Shown here: positions 37,179-49,091 of the stretch, piece after piece
How the letters are laid out: each line of letters opens with the position of its first letter
Numbering within the stretch: the first letter of the stretch is position 1
NCBI GenBank assembly: GCA_943736015.1
Contig: OX031071.1
Coordinates: 41,294,619 to 41,358,618, forward strand
DNA length: 64,000 nt
Source of the DNA: Tridacna crocea
Lineage: Eukaryota > Mollusca > Bivalvia > Cardiida > Cardiidae
Reading direction: 5' to 3'
The notes under the pieces: model-generated
Database searches by the model: none
What the model saw: the letters and a program-made list of their open reading frames with translations, nothing else
What the model was told of the DNA's origin: nothing
Program-made: the position numbers and the translations under genes

Positions 37179-37593
37179 CGTAGAGGAAAAACAAAGATGA
37201 ATCTATCGAAAAATGCAGTTTTAAAAATAACTCAGGAATTTTTCTAGCGATTCGCCATGATTAACTAGGCTATTTATCATTGATTTCAATATATGACAGA
37301 TTAATATCTTATCAAAACAGTCTTTAAAAGCAGCGTTTTCGTGACAGACAAGAGGAGATTATCAGTGATTAGGGGAGTATTTTTGTTATTCGTAGCTCTT
37401 GTGGATGTTTCCCAACCATTTGCTGTGGTAAGACAGCTACATTAATGTATCAGTAACGACTGTAAAATATACTTACAGTGAATTTTTATGTATTTCAACG
37501 AAAACATTGGAGAAGTACTGACCTTGTACTGCACTGTGTGAAATTTCCCTCGACTGGACAATCGCTATATCCGGTGTACGTTGATACACAGTG

Positions 37594-37598
37594 TTTAT
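37594..37598. repeat. target duplication TTTAT, right copy
   Basis: Identical to 32874-32878. Confidence 0.8.
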
Positions 37599-40373
37599 CA
37601 TCATAGTTGTTCCAATTAAGAACTCATGAAAAATTGATCAAGAAAAACATTCGGGAGTTTTCAAGTTAATTGAGCGATAAATGTGGCCCCTATAAAATGC
37701 CTACAAGGTATTTCTTTAATTTGACTTGGTGACCTATATTATAGAACCAGTTGACCCATTTTCAAATTCAACCAATTTTTATCAAGACAAACATTCTGTC
37801 CAATTTTCAAGTCAATTGAGCTGGACTGAATAATGAATGTGGCATCCAGAGTGTCCAGAGATATTTCTTTAAATTTACCTGCTAACCTTGTTTAAGACCA
37901 AAGTTAACCAAAATTCAAACCCATGTGAAACGTTATCAAGACAAATATTCTGCATAATTTCAAGTCAATTGACTAAAAATGTATCTTCTAGAGTGCCCTT
38001 TAGATATTTCTTAATTTAACATAGAGACCTAGTTTATGACCCTAGGTGAGCAAAATCCAACCATCCCACATTTCATCAAGACAAACATTCCGAACAAATT
38101 TAAGGTTATTTAAGCAAAAAAAGTGGCATCTAAAGTGCCCACTAGATATTTATTTTATTTGACCTAGTGACCTAGTTTATGACCACAGGCCATCCAATTT
38201 CAAATTTATTTTATATAAAGACAAACATCCTGACCAATTTTCAAGTCAATTGATGAAGAAATGTGGCCTCTAGAGTGTGCTTAAGGTATTTCTTTCATTT
38301 GACCTAGTGACCTAGATTATGACCCCGGGTGACCCAATTTTGAAGTAATCTTAGAATTCATCAAGACAAACATTTTACCCAATTCTTAAATCAATGGAAC
38401 ATATTGTGGCCTTAGAGGGCTCTAAATTTAAATTTCTTTAGTGTGACCTAGCTGATGAACCCAGTTGCCCCAAATTCAGAATGCTGTGAAATTCTAGAAG
38501 ACAAAGATTCAGACAAATTTTTAAGTCAATTGAGCAAAACATATGGCGTCTAGAATGCCCACAAGGTATTTCTTTAAGTTAACCTAGTGACCTAGTGACC
38601 TGGCAGGGCCAGTCTTGACCTCAGAAGCATCATATGCACAAACTTTGTTAGAGGTCCACTAGGAGACGTTACATACCAATTATCAAAGCCCTATGCCTTC
38701 TTGTTTCAGAGAAGAATTTTTGACCTCGGGGGGCATCATATGGACAAACTTGGTAGAGGTCCACTAGGAGATGTTACATACCAAATATCAAAGCTCTATG
38801 CCTTCTTGTTTCAGAGAAGAATCTCTGATCTCGGGGGCATCATATGAACAAACTTGGTAGAGGTCCACATGGAGATTCTACATACTAAGTATCACAACTC
38901 TATGCCTTCTAGTTTCGGAGAAGAAGAATTTCATAGTTCTCCTTCTAAGTTCCTATGTTTCGAACTTTTGACCTCCTGGGCGGGGCCAGTTTTGACCCCA
39001 GGAGCATAAAATAAGCAAACTTGGTAAAGGTCTACTCGGTGGCGCTACATACCAAATATTAAAGCTCTACACCATCTTGTTGCAGAGAAGAAGATTTTCA
39101 AAGATTTCCATCTTTGTTTCTATGTTTCGAACTTGTGAAACCCTGGGCGTGGACAGTTTTGACCCCAGTGGCATCATATAAACAAACGTGGTAGAGGTCC
39201 ACTAGGAGCTGCTGTATACCAAATATCAAAGCTGTGCGCGGTCTAGTCTAAGAGAAGAAAAATTTCAAAGTTTTTCTTCCAAGTTCTTATGTTTGAACTT
39301 GTGACCGGCCCGGCATGGGGCGAGTTTTGAGTCCATGGGCATCATACCAACAAATTTGGTAAAAGTCTACTGGGAGATGCTACGAAATATCAAATATCTA
39401 CACCATCTAGTTTCATAGAAGAAGAATTTAAAAGTTTTCCTTTCTTGTTCCCATCTTCAAACTTGTGACCCCTGGAGTGGGGCCAGTTTGTACCCCAGGG
39501 GAATCGTATACACAAACTTGGTAGAGGTCCATTAGGAGATGCTAAATTCCAAATATTAAAGCTCTAGTCTTTCCTGTTTCAGACAAGAAGAATTCTGAGG
39601 TTTTATTGTTTTTGTTCCTTTGTTTCGAAATTGTGACCCAGGAGAATCATATGAACAAACTTGGGAGAAGTATACTAGGAGATGCTACATACCAAATATC
39701 AAAGCCCTAAACCTTTTAGTTTCGAAGAAGAAGAATTTTAAAGTTTTCCTTTTAGTTCATATGTTCAAATTTGTGGCTCCTGGGCGGGGCCACTTTGGAC
39801 CCCAGGGACATCAAATGAACAAACTTGGTAGATGTCCACTAGGAGATGCTACATACAAAATATCTAAGCTCTAAGCCTTCCAGTTTCAAAGAAAAGATTT
39901 TTGAGGTTTCCTTCTTTGGTCCTATGTTTCAAAATTGTAACACCTCGGGCAGGGCCAGTTTTGACCCCAGGGGCATCAAATAAAGAAACTTGGTAGAGGT
40001 CCGCTAGGAGATACTTCATACCAAATATCAAAACTCTTTGACCTCTAGTTTTAGAAAAGAAGATTTTCAAAGATTTTTTTTCTTTTTGGTTATCATAGAA
40101 ACCAGAGTTACAGGTGAAATTAAATCTCTTGAACAACTATAATAGAGTTTCACCCAGGGAACATCCCTGCCATGTTGCTTCAAGATTGGAGTTTTAGAAG
40201 GAGAAGATGTATAAAGAGATTTTTAGACGATGGACAACGAACATTGGGCGATCACAAAAGCTCACTTTGAGCAATTCATGCTCAGGTGTTAAAACGAGAA
40301 TGCAAGTGTAATTAGATCAATATCTTACATGGATAATACATAATTATATTGATTTGTTTTGTTAAATTTACTC

Positions 40374-40560
40374 TCTACTCAGCGACAAAATATTAGCCTT
40401 GCTCACATTGAAAACATTTGCAGATAACAAAAGCTACACTTAGCCTTAATTCTGGAAATTCGTAGGGTAAAAAACATCAAGGAAATAGGAGAAAATGCTG
40501 GTAACCAGCATGTGCTCCTTTTTGACTCGCTTCTTTCTTTTTTTTTTTGCAATTTATTCC
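40374..40560. mobile_element. TTAA-type palindromic MITE, decayed
   Basis: Retains ATTGAAAACATTTGCAGATAACAAA and the GGAGAAAATGCTGGTAACCAGC centre; the right arm is replaced by a T-rich stretch. Confidence 0.65.
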
Positions 40561-40643
40561 AAAAATGTCATTAGGACATTTTTTTTGAGAAATGTTTTAA
40601 AGAACATTTAATATTATGGATAGACATTTATATTGATAGAAAT

Positions 40644-41918
40644 GATGGCCCTGTATCGCTTCACTGGCTAATAAGTAATAACACTACAAACAAAGCATTA
40701 CAATACTTGGCCAATTTGTTTCATATTTAATGACATACTAAATATTTTTCCATAAAATTTGAGAAAGTTATGACTCCTTTTTGACCACAAAGTTAAAATT
40801 ACTTGAATCCTGGTGGAGGTCCACAAGATAAAAGTCGTCTACCAAATAATACAGGTCTAGAATATGTGGTTATAAACAAGAAGATTATCAAACGTTCCGC
40901 AAGAAAAGGCCCTATAAAACCAGAGACCCATGAGACCATGCTAAATGTAGTAGCCCGAGGTCTTATTATGGTTAGTAAGAGGAGGATTTATAAAGTTTTT
41001 ACCACAAAAGCTCTGTAAAACTTGTGAACCCTGGTGCCGGGACAAACTTGACCCAAATACTTTTTGGGGTCCTTTTGGTAGAGGCCCACTAAAAAAGCTA
41101 CATGCAAAATTTGGTAGGCAAGATTAGTAGCTTGTGACTCCTGGTCTCGGGACAAACTTGACCCCAATACTAGAATTTGGGGGCCTCTTGGTAGAGTCCC
41201 ACGACAAAAGCTACAAGCAAAATTTTGTAGTCTAGGCCTTATGCGTAAGTACAAGTATCTTTTGAAAGTTTTCTCAATAGAAGCCCATGTAGAACTTGTG
41301 ATCCCCTGAGGCAGAGCCAAATTTGACCTCAGGGCCATAATTTGGGCACCCTTTGTAGACACCTGCTAGATTAAGCTACATGCCAGATTTGGTAGCTCTA
41401 TGCCTCATCGCTATGTAATATAATATTTTTAAAGTTTCCCTATATAAGCCCATATAAAACTTGTGACCCCCAGGGCCAGGCCAAATTTGAGCTCAGAGCT
41501 ATTACTTTGGGCATTCTTGGTAGACACTGACTTGATAGAGATACATGCCAAATTTGGTGGCCCTACGCCCTATGGCTAGGGATTATAGGGGGTTTTCCCT
41601 CATAAGCCAATAAAAAACTTGTGACCCCCCAGGGTGGGCCAATATTGACCCCAGGGCTATCATTTGAAGGAACTTGGTAGAGATCCACTTGATAAAGCTA
41701 CATGCTAAATTTGGTCGCCCTAGGCCCCTTACCATTTCAGACAAAATATTTTCAAAGATTCTCAATATTTTTCAGTTTCGTTGCCATGGCAACAAGAGTT
41801 TTTGATGGAATGAAATTTTTTCAAGGAATTCTAAAGAGGACCATAGCAGGATCATTTCTGTGAAGTTTCATCAAAATTGGATGACTAGTTTCAGAGAGGA
41901 GGATGTTTTAAATAAAAG
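40644..41918. mobile_element. pearl-like tandem-repeat element
   Basis: Starts GATGGCCCTGTATCGCTTCACTGG. Contains ~170-bp units with ACTTGTGACCCC..GGGCC and AAGCTACATGCCAAATTTGG. A related start and body occur at 44640-45770. Confidence 0.55.
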
Positions 41919-41923
41919 TTAAC
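41919..41923. repeat. LTR element target duplication TTAAC, left
   Basis: TTAAC before the 5' LTR; also at 43069-43073. Confidence 0.65.
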
Positions 41924-42000
41924 TGTTACGGGAGACTACTCCTTCCTGCATGGCTTCCTCCCAATTTAAATACACACTTGACTACTGCATCAGGGAGATA

Positions 42001-42074
42001 TCTCTTTAGCTCAGTAGTTAAGGTATTGGCCTCTCGTCCGGGAGTTCTGGGGTTCGAATCCCTCCCGCTCCCTT
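42001..42074 (+). other. tRNA-like segment inside the 5' LTR
   Basis: CTCTTTAGCTCAGTAGTTAA (A box) and GGGGTTCGAATCCCTCCCGC (B box) between complementary GGGA/TCCC ends. No CCA tail and a non-standard anticodon arm, so not called a functional tRNA. Confidence 0.6.
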
Positions 42075-42267
42075 AATTTCTACCATGCATTTATTCATTT
42101 GTTTCTTTGTTACGGACTTTGTCTCGTAACAGAAATTGGGGGCTCTTTCGGGATTGATCATCTAGTAATTTTGGATACAAGTATACTTTGAAATTATTTT
42201 GAACTTGTCACAGTATTGAATTTTATTAGATAACAAATAGATATAAAAATAGAATTAGAATTTAAAT

Positions 42268-42477
42268 TTGAATTTTATTCTACTGAACCAGCAGAAAGCA
42301 ATCGTGTCTTTTGATCTTGAAAAATTTATTGCTGAGCCGTCACAAGGGTTGATATATTTGCCAAAAATGTCTGATTTGTTAGATCTTGCTTCTCATTATA
42401 AACTGATTGCGATTAAAAGTACTACCGGTATGTTAAAGCATGAAATTAAGAACTGTATTGTTCAGTTTTTAGTTTAA
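42268..42477 (+). pseudogene. gag N-terminal fragment
   Basis: 69 codons. The segment DLLDLASHYKL..LKHEIKNCIVQFLV resembles the SAP-like N-terminal helix pair of invertebrate Ty3/Gypsy Gag. It is cut by a stop and then by the second LTR copy; no protease, RT or integrase follows. Confidence 0.5.
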
Positions 42478-42951
42478 GAAGAAATACTTGACTCGTCCGC
42501 TCTGTCTCTTATTCCTGTGTCTCAGACAGACTTTAAAAGTAATATTGAGTAAGAAAAATTAAAATTACAAATGGAAAAAGAAGAGAGATACTAGTATCTC
42601 TTTGGCTCAGTGGTTATAGTATTGGTAGATTAATCCTCGAAAAATGAGGATCTTGTCTGCACGGGTTAGAACTCCACCCCCCCCGCCCCTAGATGCGGTT
42701 GGTATTTAAGCTATGCATTTATTTGTTTCTTTGTTACGGAAGTTGTTCGTAGGATAGGGGCTCATCCAGGATTGGCCATTGAGCCCTTAATCCCATTCGT
42801 TGTCCAAAATCGTACTTCCTGTCTAATTAGGCTTTGATTCATCAATAAATAAGAGGGGGTGTGTTACGGGAGAACACTCCTTCCTGCATGGCTTCGTCCC
42901 GATTTAAATACAATACCTGACAACTGCGTCAGGGAGATATCTCTTTGGCTC

Positions 42952-43015
42952 AGTGGTTATGGTATTGGCCACTTGTCCAGGAGTTCTGGGATTCGAATCC
43001 CGCCCGGTCCCTTAT
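42952..43015 (+). other. tRNA-like segment inside the 3' LTR
   Basis: TGGCTCAGTGGTTATGG (A box) and TGGGATTCGAATCCCGCC (B box), nearly the same as 42001-42074. Confidence 0.6.
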
Positions 43016-43173
43016 TTCTGACATGAATTTATTCATTTGTTTCTTTGTTACGGACTTTGTTTGTAGGATTAACACTTGAACGTATGGACGGATACACAGA
43101 CGGACGCATGACGGACACCGGACCACGACATAGAGCTAAAAACTGTTGTTTTCAATTGTTTTTCTTTGAATTT

Positions 43174-43401
43174 TTAACCCATCACCACACAAATCCTACT
43201 TTTGACGACCCTGTGAAAGAAGCATTTAGAAAACATTGTGGAAAAAGGAGAAAATGCTGGTAACCAGCATTTTCTCCTTTTTCCACAATGTTTTCTACCC
43301 TTCACAAAACAAATTTCAAAGTTTCAGAACTTTCATTTTGTCATCTGCAAATACTTTCAATTTGAACAAGCCTAAAACTTTGTCGTTTGGTAATGAGTTA
43401 A
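43174..43401. mobile_element. TTAA-type palindromic MITE, full length
   Basis: 228 bp. The centre is a long perfect palindrome (ACATTGTGGAAAAAGGAG..ATGCTGGTAACCAGCAT..). Right end TTTGGTAATGAGTTAA. Confidence 0.9.
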
Positions 43402-43547
43402 GTCATATCTACTCTTTCTAGTAACTGTAACTATACAAATAAAAGTCTTCTCTTATTTATTTCTTGTTCTAAACAAAAAAACAAAAATACATAAATGGGT
43501 GTGGCTATTACTTATAAATAACACATGTATATACACATGATTTTCTC

Positions 43548-43757
43548 ACCGTTTTTCCCACTTGACAAAACTTTAGACCCATACAAGTTGAAACCATTTG
43601 CAGATGAAAATTTCTGTGGCTAAAATGAAGGACATTTTCTTTGCTTGAGAAGGAAAGATTGTGGAAAAAAAGAGAAAATACTGTTATCAGCATGTTCTCT
43701 TTTTCTCACAATGTTCTTGAAAGACTTGTTGAAAGTCGGAATTGTGTGGCACAGGGG
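43548..43757. mobile_element. TTAA-type palindromic MITE, diverged
   Basis: AAACCATTTGCAGATGAAAA and AGAGAAAATACTGTTATCAG remain; both ends have lost TTAA. Confidence 0.65.
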
Positions 43758-43859
43758 TTATGCCCTTTATTATTTTACAATCCATATCTAACTCATCTGA
43801 AACATTTTTTTCATTTTTTTTTTTTAATTTGTATTAAATCAACAAATAAATAAAGTCAA

Positions 43860-44639
43860 ACACAAAGATGTATCAGTAACTATTGTCCTGGAAAACATTT
43901 AAGGAAAAGTAGGCATCACTCATAATGAGCAACCGCTCCATTACCCACGACACATTCTTCTCTACGATTTAATATGAGTATCATTTCTGTACATCTTTTC
44001 CGTAAGTGCTTTTAAAAATCAACAGATTAAATTCTAATACAGCAGCACAATATACAGAAACTTTTTAAAAATAGTCTACATCTTTAAAAAATTAACAAGT
44101 TAACAAATCTAAAATAAATTATTGTAACACTTATCAAGTAGAGACCATTCAAAAATTGTTTGCAGTGGTGAAATCTCTCAAATTCAATATTTTGCGATTT
44201 TAAGTAACCCTTGCAGTGCTAGAGACCAGTTATGGACACTTTAGCTGACTGTGTAGGTCAAGATCATACTGCACAGAATATGCATTCTAATGCAGAATAA
44301 TATGACTCTGATTTCATAATCTTGGCATAATTGATATCAAGGTCTTGTTTCTTGATTGCTTGATTACTGTTTACAAATATGTATCAGATTTTTCCATGTA
44401 TTTGGAAATGGTCAAGTGTACTAGATAAAATAATCACTTTGTAAATATCTGGCATATTTCTAGTCCCGAATCTGCATTCATTTTCATTTCAGAGTTGTAT
44501 TAACTGATTTTATTCGGAATGTTTGACAAACATTGTTTATTACCTCATAATCATTATGGTCCGAGTTAAATGAATCCTACCTCTTTTTCCCATCTTACCA
44601 GGTTCAGTGTGTTGAACAATGGTAATTGTGTTGAAAACA
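43860..44639. other. non-coding, no gene seen
   Basis: AT-rich with no recognised repeat or domain. Confidence 0.5.
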
Positions 44640-45770
44640 CGAGGACCATGATAGCACTGTATCACTCCACTGGTTAATAAGTAAAAACACTACTAGCCAA
44701 ACATTACACTACTTTGTAAATTGGTTTTAAACTGAAAGACATAAAAAAGTTTTTTTTTCTATAAAACCCCTTGAGAAAGTTATGACCCCAGGGCAACGCC
44801 TTCTTCAATCACAAATCTGTAATAACTTGAATCCTAGTTGAGGTCCACAAGATAAAAACCCAGACCAAACAATACAGATCTTGAATATGTGGTTATAAAC
44901 ATAAAGGTTTTTAAATCTTCCTCAATAAAAGACCCTGTAAAACATAAAGGTCCTGAACAGGGCTAATTTTACTAGTCGTAAGCCTTATGGCTAGCGAGGT
45001 GAAGATTTATAAAGTTTTCGCAATGAATGCCAATGTAAAACTTGTGACCCCGGTGTATAAACAAACTTGACCCCATGGCCATAATCTGAGTCCTCCTGGT
45101 AGATGTCCACTAGACAAAGCTACATACAAAATTTGGTAGCCCTAGGCTTCATGCAAATAAAATTGGATTTTTGAAGTGTTTCCTGCACAAACCCATGTAA
45201 AACTTGTGACCTCTGGGATTGGGCCAAATTAGACCTAAGGGCTATAAATTGGGTCTCTTTGGTAGACATCCACCACATAAAGCCACATGCCAAGTATGGT
45301 ATCCCCAGGCCTGATGGCTAGATACGAGAACCCATATAAAACTTCTGACTCCCCCAGGGCGGGGCTAAATTTGACCCCAGGGCTATAATTTGGGCAGTCT
45401 TTATTAGATAAAGCTACAAGCCAAATTTGGTAACCCAGCGCCTTAGGGCTAGATACCAGAAGGATTTTAAAGTTTTTTTTCTGTATAAGCCCCCAGGGTG
45501 TCCCTGGGACTGGAACAGTTTTGACCCCAGGGCTAATAATTGGATGAACTTGGAAGAGGTCTACCAGATAAAGCTACATGCCAAATTTAGTAGCCCAAAG
45601 CCTTATGGTTTCAAACCTGAAGAGCTTCCAAGATTTTCAATATGTTTTCAGCTGTGTTGCCATGACAGCCACAGTTTTTGAAGGAATCACATTCAAGAAA
45701 TTCTGAAGACAACTATGCCAGGATCATTTCTATAAAGTTTCATCAAAATTCACGCCAGATAATGAGTTAA
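44640..45770. mobile_element. pearl-like tandem-repeat element
   Basis: Start GCACTGTATCACTCCACTGG matches 40650; units with ACTTGTGACC and AAAGCTACATGCCAAATTTG recur. Ends in a TCATCAAAATTC segment like that at 41869. Confidence 0.55.
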
Positions 45771-46189
45771 ACGAGAAATCGATCATAACGAATAATATCT
45801 CCTCAAATCCATGCTTCCTATAATCTCCCAGGAAGTGTGGACGAAGCTCTGGCAATGCAAATGCGTTAGCTGATCTACGTCCACACTTACTGCAAAGGTG
45901 AGCTGTTGTCGTGGCTGACATGTTAAAAGTTGACACAGTACACAGATTGTTTTAACAAATAAATAATCAAAGACACTGTATAAATAAAGTGCATTCTGAT
46001 CTAGAATAGAGTTAAAAATAAACAAAGATAATCAAAGAAAAAGCACAATTAATGATAATGGTGATTACAATAATAAGGTTTGGTGATGAACAAATTCAAC
46101 ATAGACTATTTACAGCTATTCAAAATTTACATACTACACTGCATACAACAACAAACTTATACAATACACAATTCATATGATCCGAATAA

Positions 46190-46408
46190 CAGATACTGTA
46201 TTTAATTTTAGACTTGTCCAAATTAAAAGCAGTTACAGATGACTCAATAATTGCTAAAAATTTGAAATTTGTTAAAGGAAGGGTAGAAAACATTGTCGGA
46301 AAAGGATAAAATGCCAGTGACCAGCATTTTTGTTTTTCTTTTTGCACAATGTTTTTATAAGGTTTTTTCTCAGGGTCATTAAAGTTGGAATTGTGTGGTA
46401 AAGGGTTA
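46190..46408. mobile_element. TTAA-type palindromic MITE, diverged
   Basis: ACTTGTCCAAATTAAAAGCA at left, CAGTGACCAGC centre, TGTGTGGTAAAGGGTTAA at right. Confidence 0.75.
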
Positions 46409-46629
46409 AAAGTTTTGGACTGAAAATGTGGCTTCTAGAGCATACACAAAGTTCTTTCAAGATTTTGACATAGTGACCTAGTTTTTCACCCAACATTCCC
46501 CATTTTCAAAGTCGTCCAAGATATAATCAAGAATCACATTCTGACAAAGTTTCATGGGTACAGGGTTAGTCAGTGAAATGAGTTGCATTGACGGATGAGC
46601 CATGCATGAAGAGTAGTTATTCTTCATGA

Positions 46630-47815
46630 TATGTGAAAAATATTAATGGGCAATAACTAAAAAAATAAGGGTGGTAAAGTTACAAATTTTGTGAATTGCT
46701 CTTATCCACAAGGTGTTTTATCTGTCTTTGAAGGTCCCAGATCATATCTTTTATATTTTAAAAATTATGGCCCAGACGAAAATTCAAAGTGAAAATGGCA
46801 ACAACTCAGAAGGAAGGATGACAGAGTTATGGTTCTTGTGCAATGCACTTTTCATAATGTGTTCTATTAGTCTTTGAAGTTTCAAGATGATGGATTTTGA
46901 AGTTTGAAAGTTATAGTCTTCACAAAAATTCAAACTGAAAATTAACTAAGGGCAATAACTCAAAAAATAAAAGTGGCAGAGTTATAGTTCATGTGCAATG
47001 CACTTCTCCATAATGAGTTCTATCAGTGTATGACGTTCCAAGTTAATAGCTTTTATAGTTTAGAAGTTTGGGCCTGGACAAAAATTCAAACTGAAAATTA
47101 ACATAGGGCAGTAACTCAAAAAATAACGGTGGCAGAGTTATGGTTCATGTGCAATGCACTTCTCCATAATGAGTTCTTTCAGTGTATGAAGTTCCAAGTT
47201 GATAGCTTTTATATTCTAGAAGTTATGGCCTGGACAAAAATTCAAACTGAAAATTAACAAAGGGCAGTAACTCAAAAAATAACAGCGGAAGAGTTATGAT
47301 TCATGTGCAGTGCACTTCTCAAAAATGGGTTCTATCAGTGTATGAAGTTCCAAGTAAATAGCTTTAATAGCTTAGAAGCTATGGCCTGGACAAAAATTCA
47401 AACTGAAAATTAACAAAGGGCAATAACTCAAAAAATAACAGGGGCAGAGTTATGGTTCATGTGCACTGCACTTCTCCATAATGTGTTCTATCAGTGTCTG
47501 TAGTTTCAAGTTGATACCTTTCACAGTATGGAAGTTATAGCCTGAACAAAAATTCAAAGTGAAAAGTTGGTTATTCCAGAAATCAGGGGCAGATAATTTT
47601 AGAACGCAAACAGTGATCCAAATTCTAAGACCCAGGTGCACAACTAGACATCATGGAGATTCATTGTGGCAAGTTTCAAATAATTCCGATGGAAACTGTA
47701 GGAGGAGTTGCACACACAAGGAATTGCTAACGGACGGACGGACGAACGGACGGAAGGACTGACGACGGAAACCAAGCCATGACATATGCTCTGCTGGCTG
47801 AGAGCCAGTAGAGTT
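46630..47815. mobile_element. 153-bp tandem-repeat element
   Basis: Five or more units of about 153 bp (GGGCAATAACTCAAAAAATA; GAGTTATGGTTCATGTGCAA; TATGAAGTTCCAAGTTGATA). After a (GGAC)n stretch it ends in the hairpin CTGGCT-GAG-AGCCAG followed by TAGAG. Same overall design as the pearl-like elements. Confidence 0.65.
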
Positions 47816-48122
47816 AAAAATGTTGGTTACCATAATTTTCTCTTTTTCCCTCAATAGTTTCTATTTTCTTTAACAGCATCTCAATAACACTTAGGGAATG
47901 CTTGGTAAGGACATACAGTAAATTGTCTTAAAATGAATAATTAAGTACAATTAAATAAATTTCTGCTTTCACTACAATGTTTTCAAGAGTGATCTGTTGT
48001 GGAACAAACAGAAGCCTTCAATGTGTTAGATTTGGTTAAACAAATGAAGGCTAATACAAAAACAGACAATTGAAAGCAGTCTCTTTCAATTCTATTAAAA
48101 TTCCAAATTGTAAAGCAAAGGG

Positions 48123-48357
48123 TTAACCTTTTACAACACAACAACATTTTAGACCTGTCCAAATTGAAAGCATTTGCAGACAACACATTCATAGTGGCCC
48201 AAATGACACACAAGTTCTTTAATCGGTCAAAAAACTTTGTGGGAAAATAAAAGGAAAAAAAGCTTGTTACCAGCATTTTCTCCTTTTTTCCACAATGTTT
48301 TCAAAAGACTTATTTCTCAGGGTCGTTAAAATTCAGGAATGTGTAGTAAAGGGTTAA
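48123..48357. mobile_element. TTAA-type palindromic MITE
   Basis: 235 bp between TTAACCTTTTACAACAC and GTGTAGTAAAGGGTTAA; TIR imperfect. Confidence 0.85.
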
Positions 48358-48596
48358 ATATCATTCCTGCTACTACTACAGTTAACAATTGATGATGAAA
48401 ATAGACATATCCATACAACATGTCAAAAGTATATGTTGTTTTCTATTGTAGTTGATTAACAGACAAAACATTGCTCTTTTATACAACTATTTATATCTAG
48501 AATCAAACTTTATGTTCTGTGCAGGCTGATCTTGATCTACACAATGTACAGTAATACATAAACTTTGCTGGGAGTTGAGGACACTCCTGTGAAAAA

Positions 48597-48650
48597 AAAA
48601 AACCGCCAGGTCACGAGTCCTGCACTTTACCACTGAGCCACAGAGAACAC
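48597..48650 (-). mobile_element. SINE family 1 head fragment
   Basis: CGCCAGGTCACGAGTCCTGC..TTTACCACTGAGCCAC matches the inverted tRNA-like head of family 1. Confidence 0.5.
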
Positions 48651-48689
48651 TGTTGAGATAAGAAAAAATTTACTATTTTTAACCATTTC

Positions 48690-48859
48690 TCCTATTAAAT
48701 GTTGCTCAATTCACAAATTTTTTTTATTGAATGGAGATAAAATATTGCGAGAGAAGAAGATATTGCTAGTTAGAACATTTTTCTCCTTTTCCCACAGTGT
48801 TTTCAAAATCTTTCTCTCTTAGGATAGTGAAAAGTCGGGATTTTGTGGTAAAGAGTTAA
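48690..48859. mobile_element. TTAA-type palindromic MITE, partial
   Basis: Right half with TTTTCTCCTTTTCCCACAGTG and TTTTGTGGTAAAGAGTTAA; left half eroded. Confidence 0.65.
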
Positions 48860-49020
48860 AACAAAGTTCAAATGATAAATTCTGTCTTTGATATTGTAGA
48901 AAACATTGTGGGAAAAGAAGAAAATGCTGGTAACCAGCATTTTCTTCTTTTTCCACAATGTTTCCCAAACAATTCTTCTTCAGGGTCATTAAAAGTCAAG
49001 TTGGTGTAGTAAAGGGTTAA
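48860..49020. mobile_element. TTAA-type palindromic MITE, partial
   Basis: Perfect centre (AAGAAAATGCTGGTAACCAG..) and end GTGTAGTAAAGGGTTAA. It abuts the preceding copy, so one TTAA is shared or lost. Confidence 0.75.
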
Positions 49021-49091
49021 AAACACAAAATAGTGTGGTACAAGGTTAAAAAGACTTACCTTTACAGCAGGTCACCAGTATGTGTTGTTTT

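Larger units (their letters stand above)
32879..37593. mobile_element. 4.7-kb DNA transposon with CACTGTG ends (Transib/ProtoRAG-like or CMC type)
   Basis: The first 39 bp (starting CACTGTGTATCAACGTACAC) are identical in inverted orientation at both ends. Weaker similarity runs inward about 80 bp and includes a conserved CACAGTG at 32934-32940. The 5-bp duplication TTTAT is perfect. About 410 bp from each end lies an array of three GTGTACG-nnn-(T/A/G)ATAG sites (33289-33359 and 37109-37178), facing each other. A pearl-like repeat (35722-36829) is nested inside. No transposase was recognised, so it is non-autonomous or decayed. Confidence 0.7.
32711..40292. mobile_element. pearl-like tandem-repeat element, interrupted by a DNA transposon
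   Basis: Left piece 32711-32878 (CAAGAGGGCCATG..CCTGGATTGC start) and right piece 37599-40292. The right piece has ~150-bp tandem units (ATTTGACCTAGTGACCTAG) followed by ~170-bp units (ACTTGGTAGAGGTCCACTAGG). It ends GAGCAATTCATGCTCAGG, a small hairpin followed by a TTAAAA stretch. The design resembles bivalve 'pearl'/Helentron-type non-autonomous elements, but that assignment is inference. Short frames inside are repeat shadows. Confidence 0.55.
41924..43068 (+). mobile_element. short LTR retrotransposon remnant with tRNA-like LTRs
   Basis: 5' LTR 41924-42131 begins TGTTACGGGAG and ends CGTAACA. Next comes a primer-binding-like TTGGGGGCTCTTTCGGGATT (the tRNA-Pro type seen in MLV) and a gag-like start (42268-42477). 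A second partial LTR (about 42591-42763) has its own primer-like GGGGCTCATCCAGGATTGG. A purine tract AAGAGGGGG leads into the 3' LTR (42862-43068). TTAAC flanks both sides. Each LTR carries a tRNA-like segment. Confidence 0.7.

Noticed and set aside
38600-41400. Several 70-124-codon frames
   Set aside because: Fall within pearl-like tandem repeats, shift with each unit and lack domains.
42001-42074. Functional tRNA gene
   Set aside because: A and B boxes are present, but it sits in an LTR in several copies and lacks a credible anticodon arm.
43174-43401. Rho-independent terminator or microRNA precursor
   Set aside because: The hairpin belongs to a high-copy MITE family; no specific evidence for an individual RNA gene.
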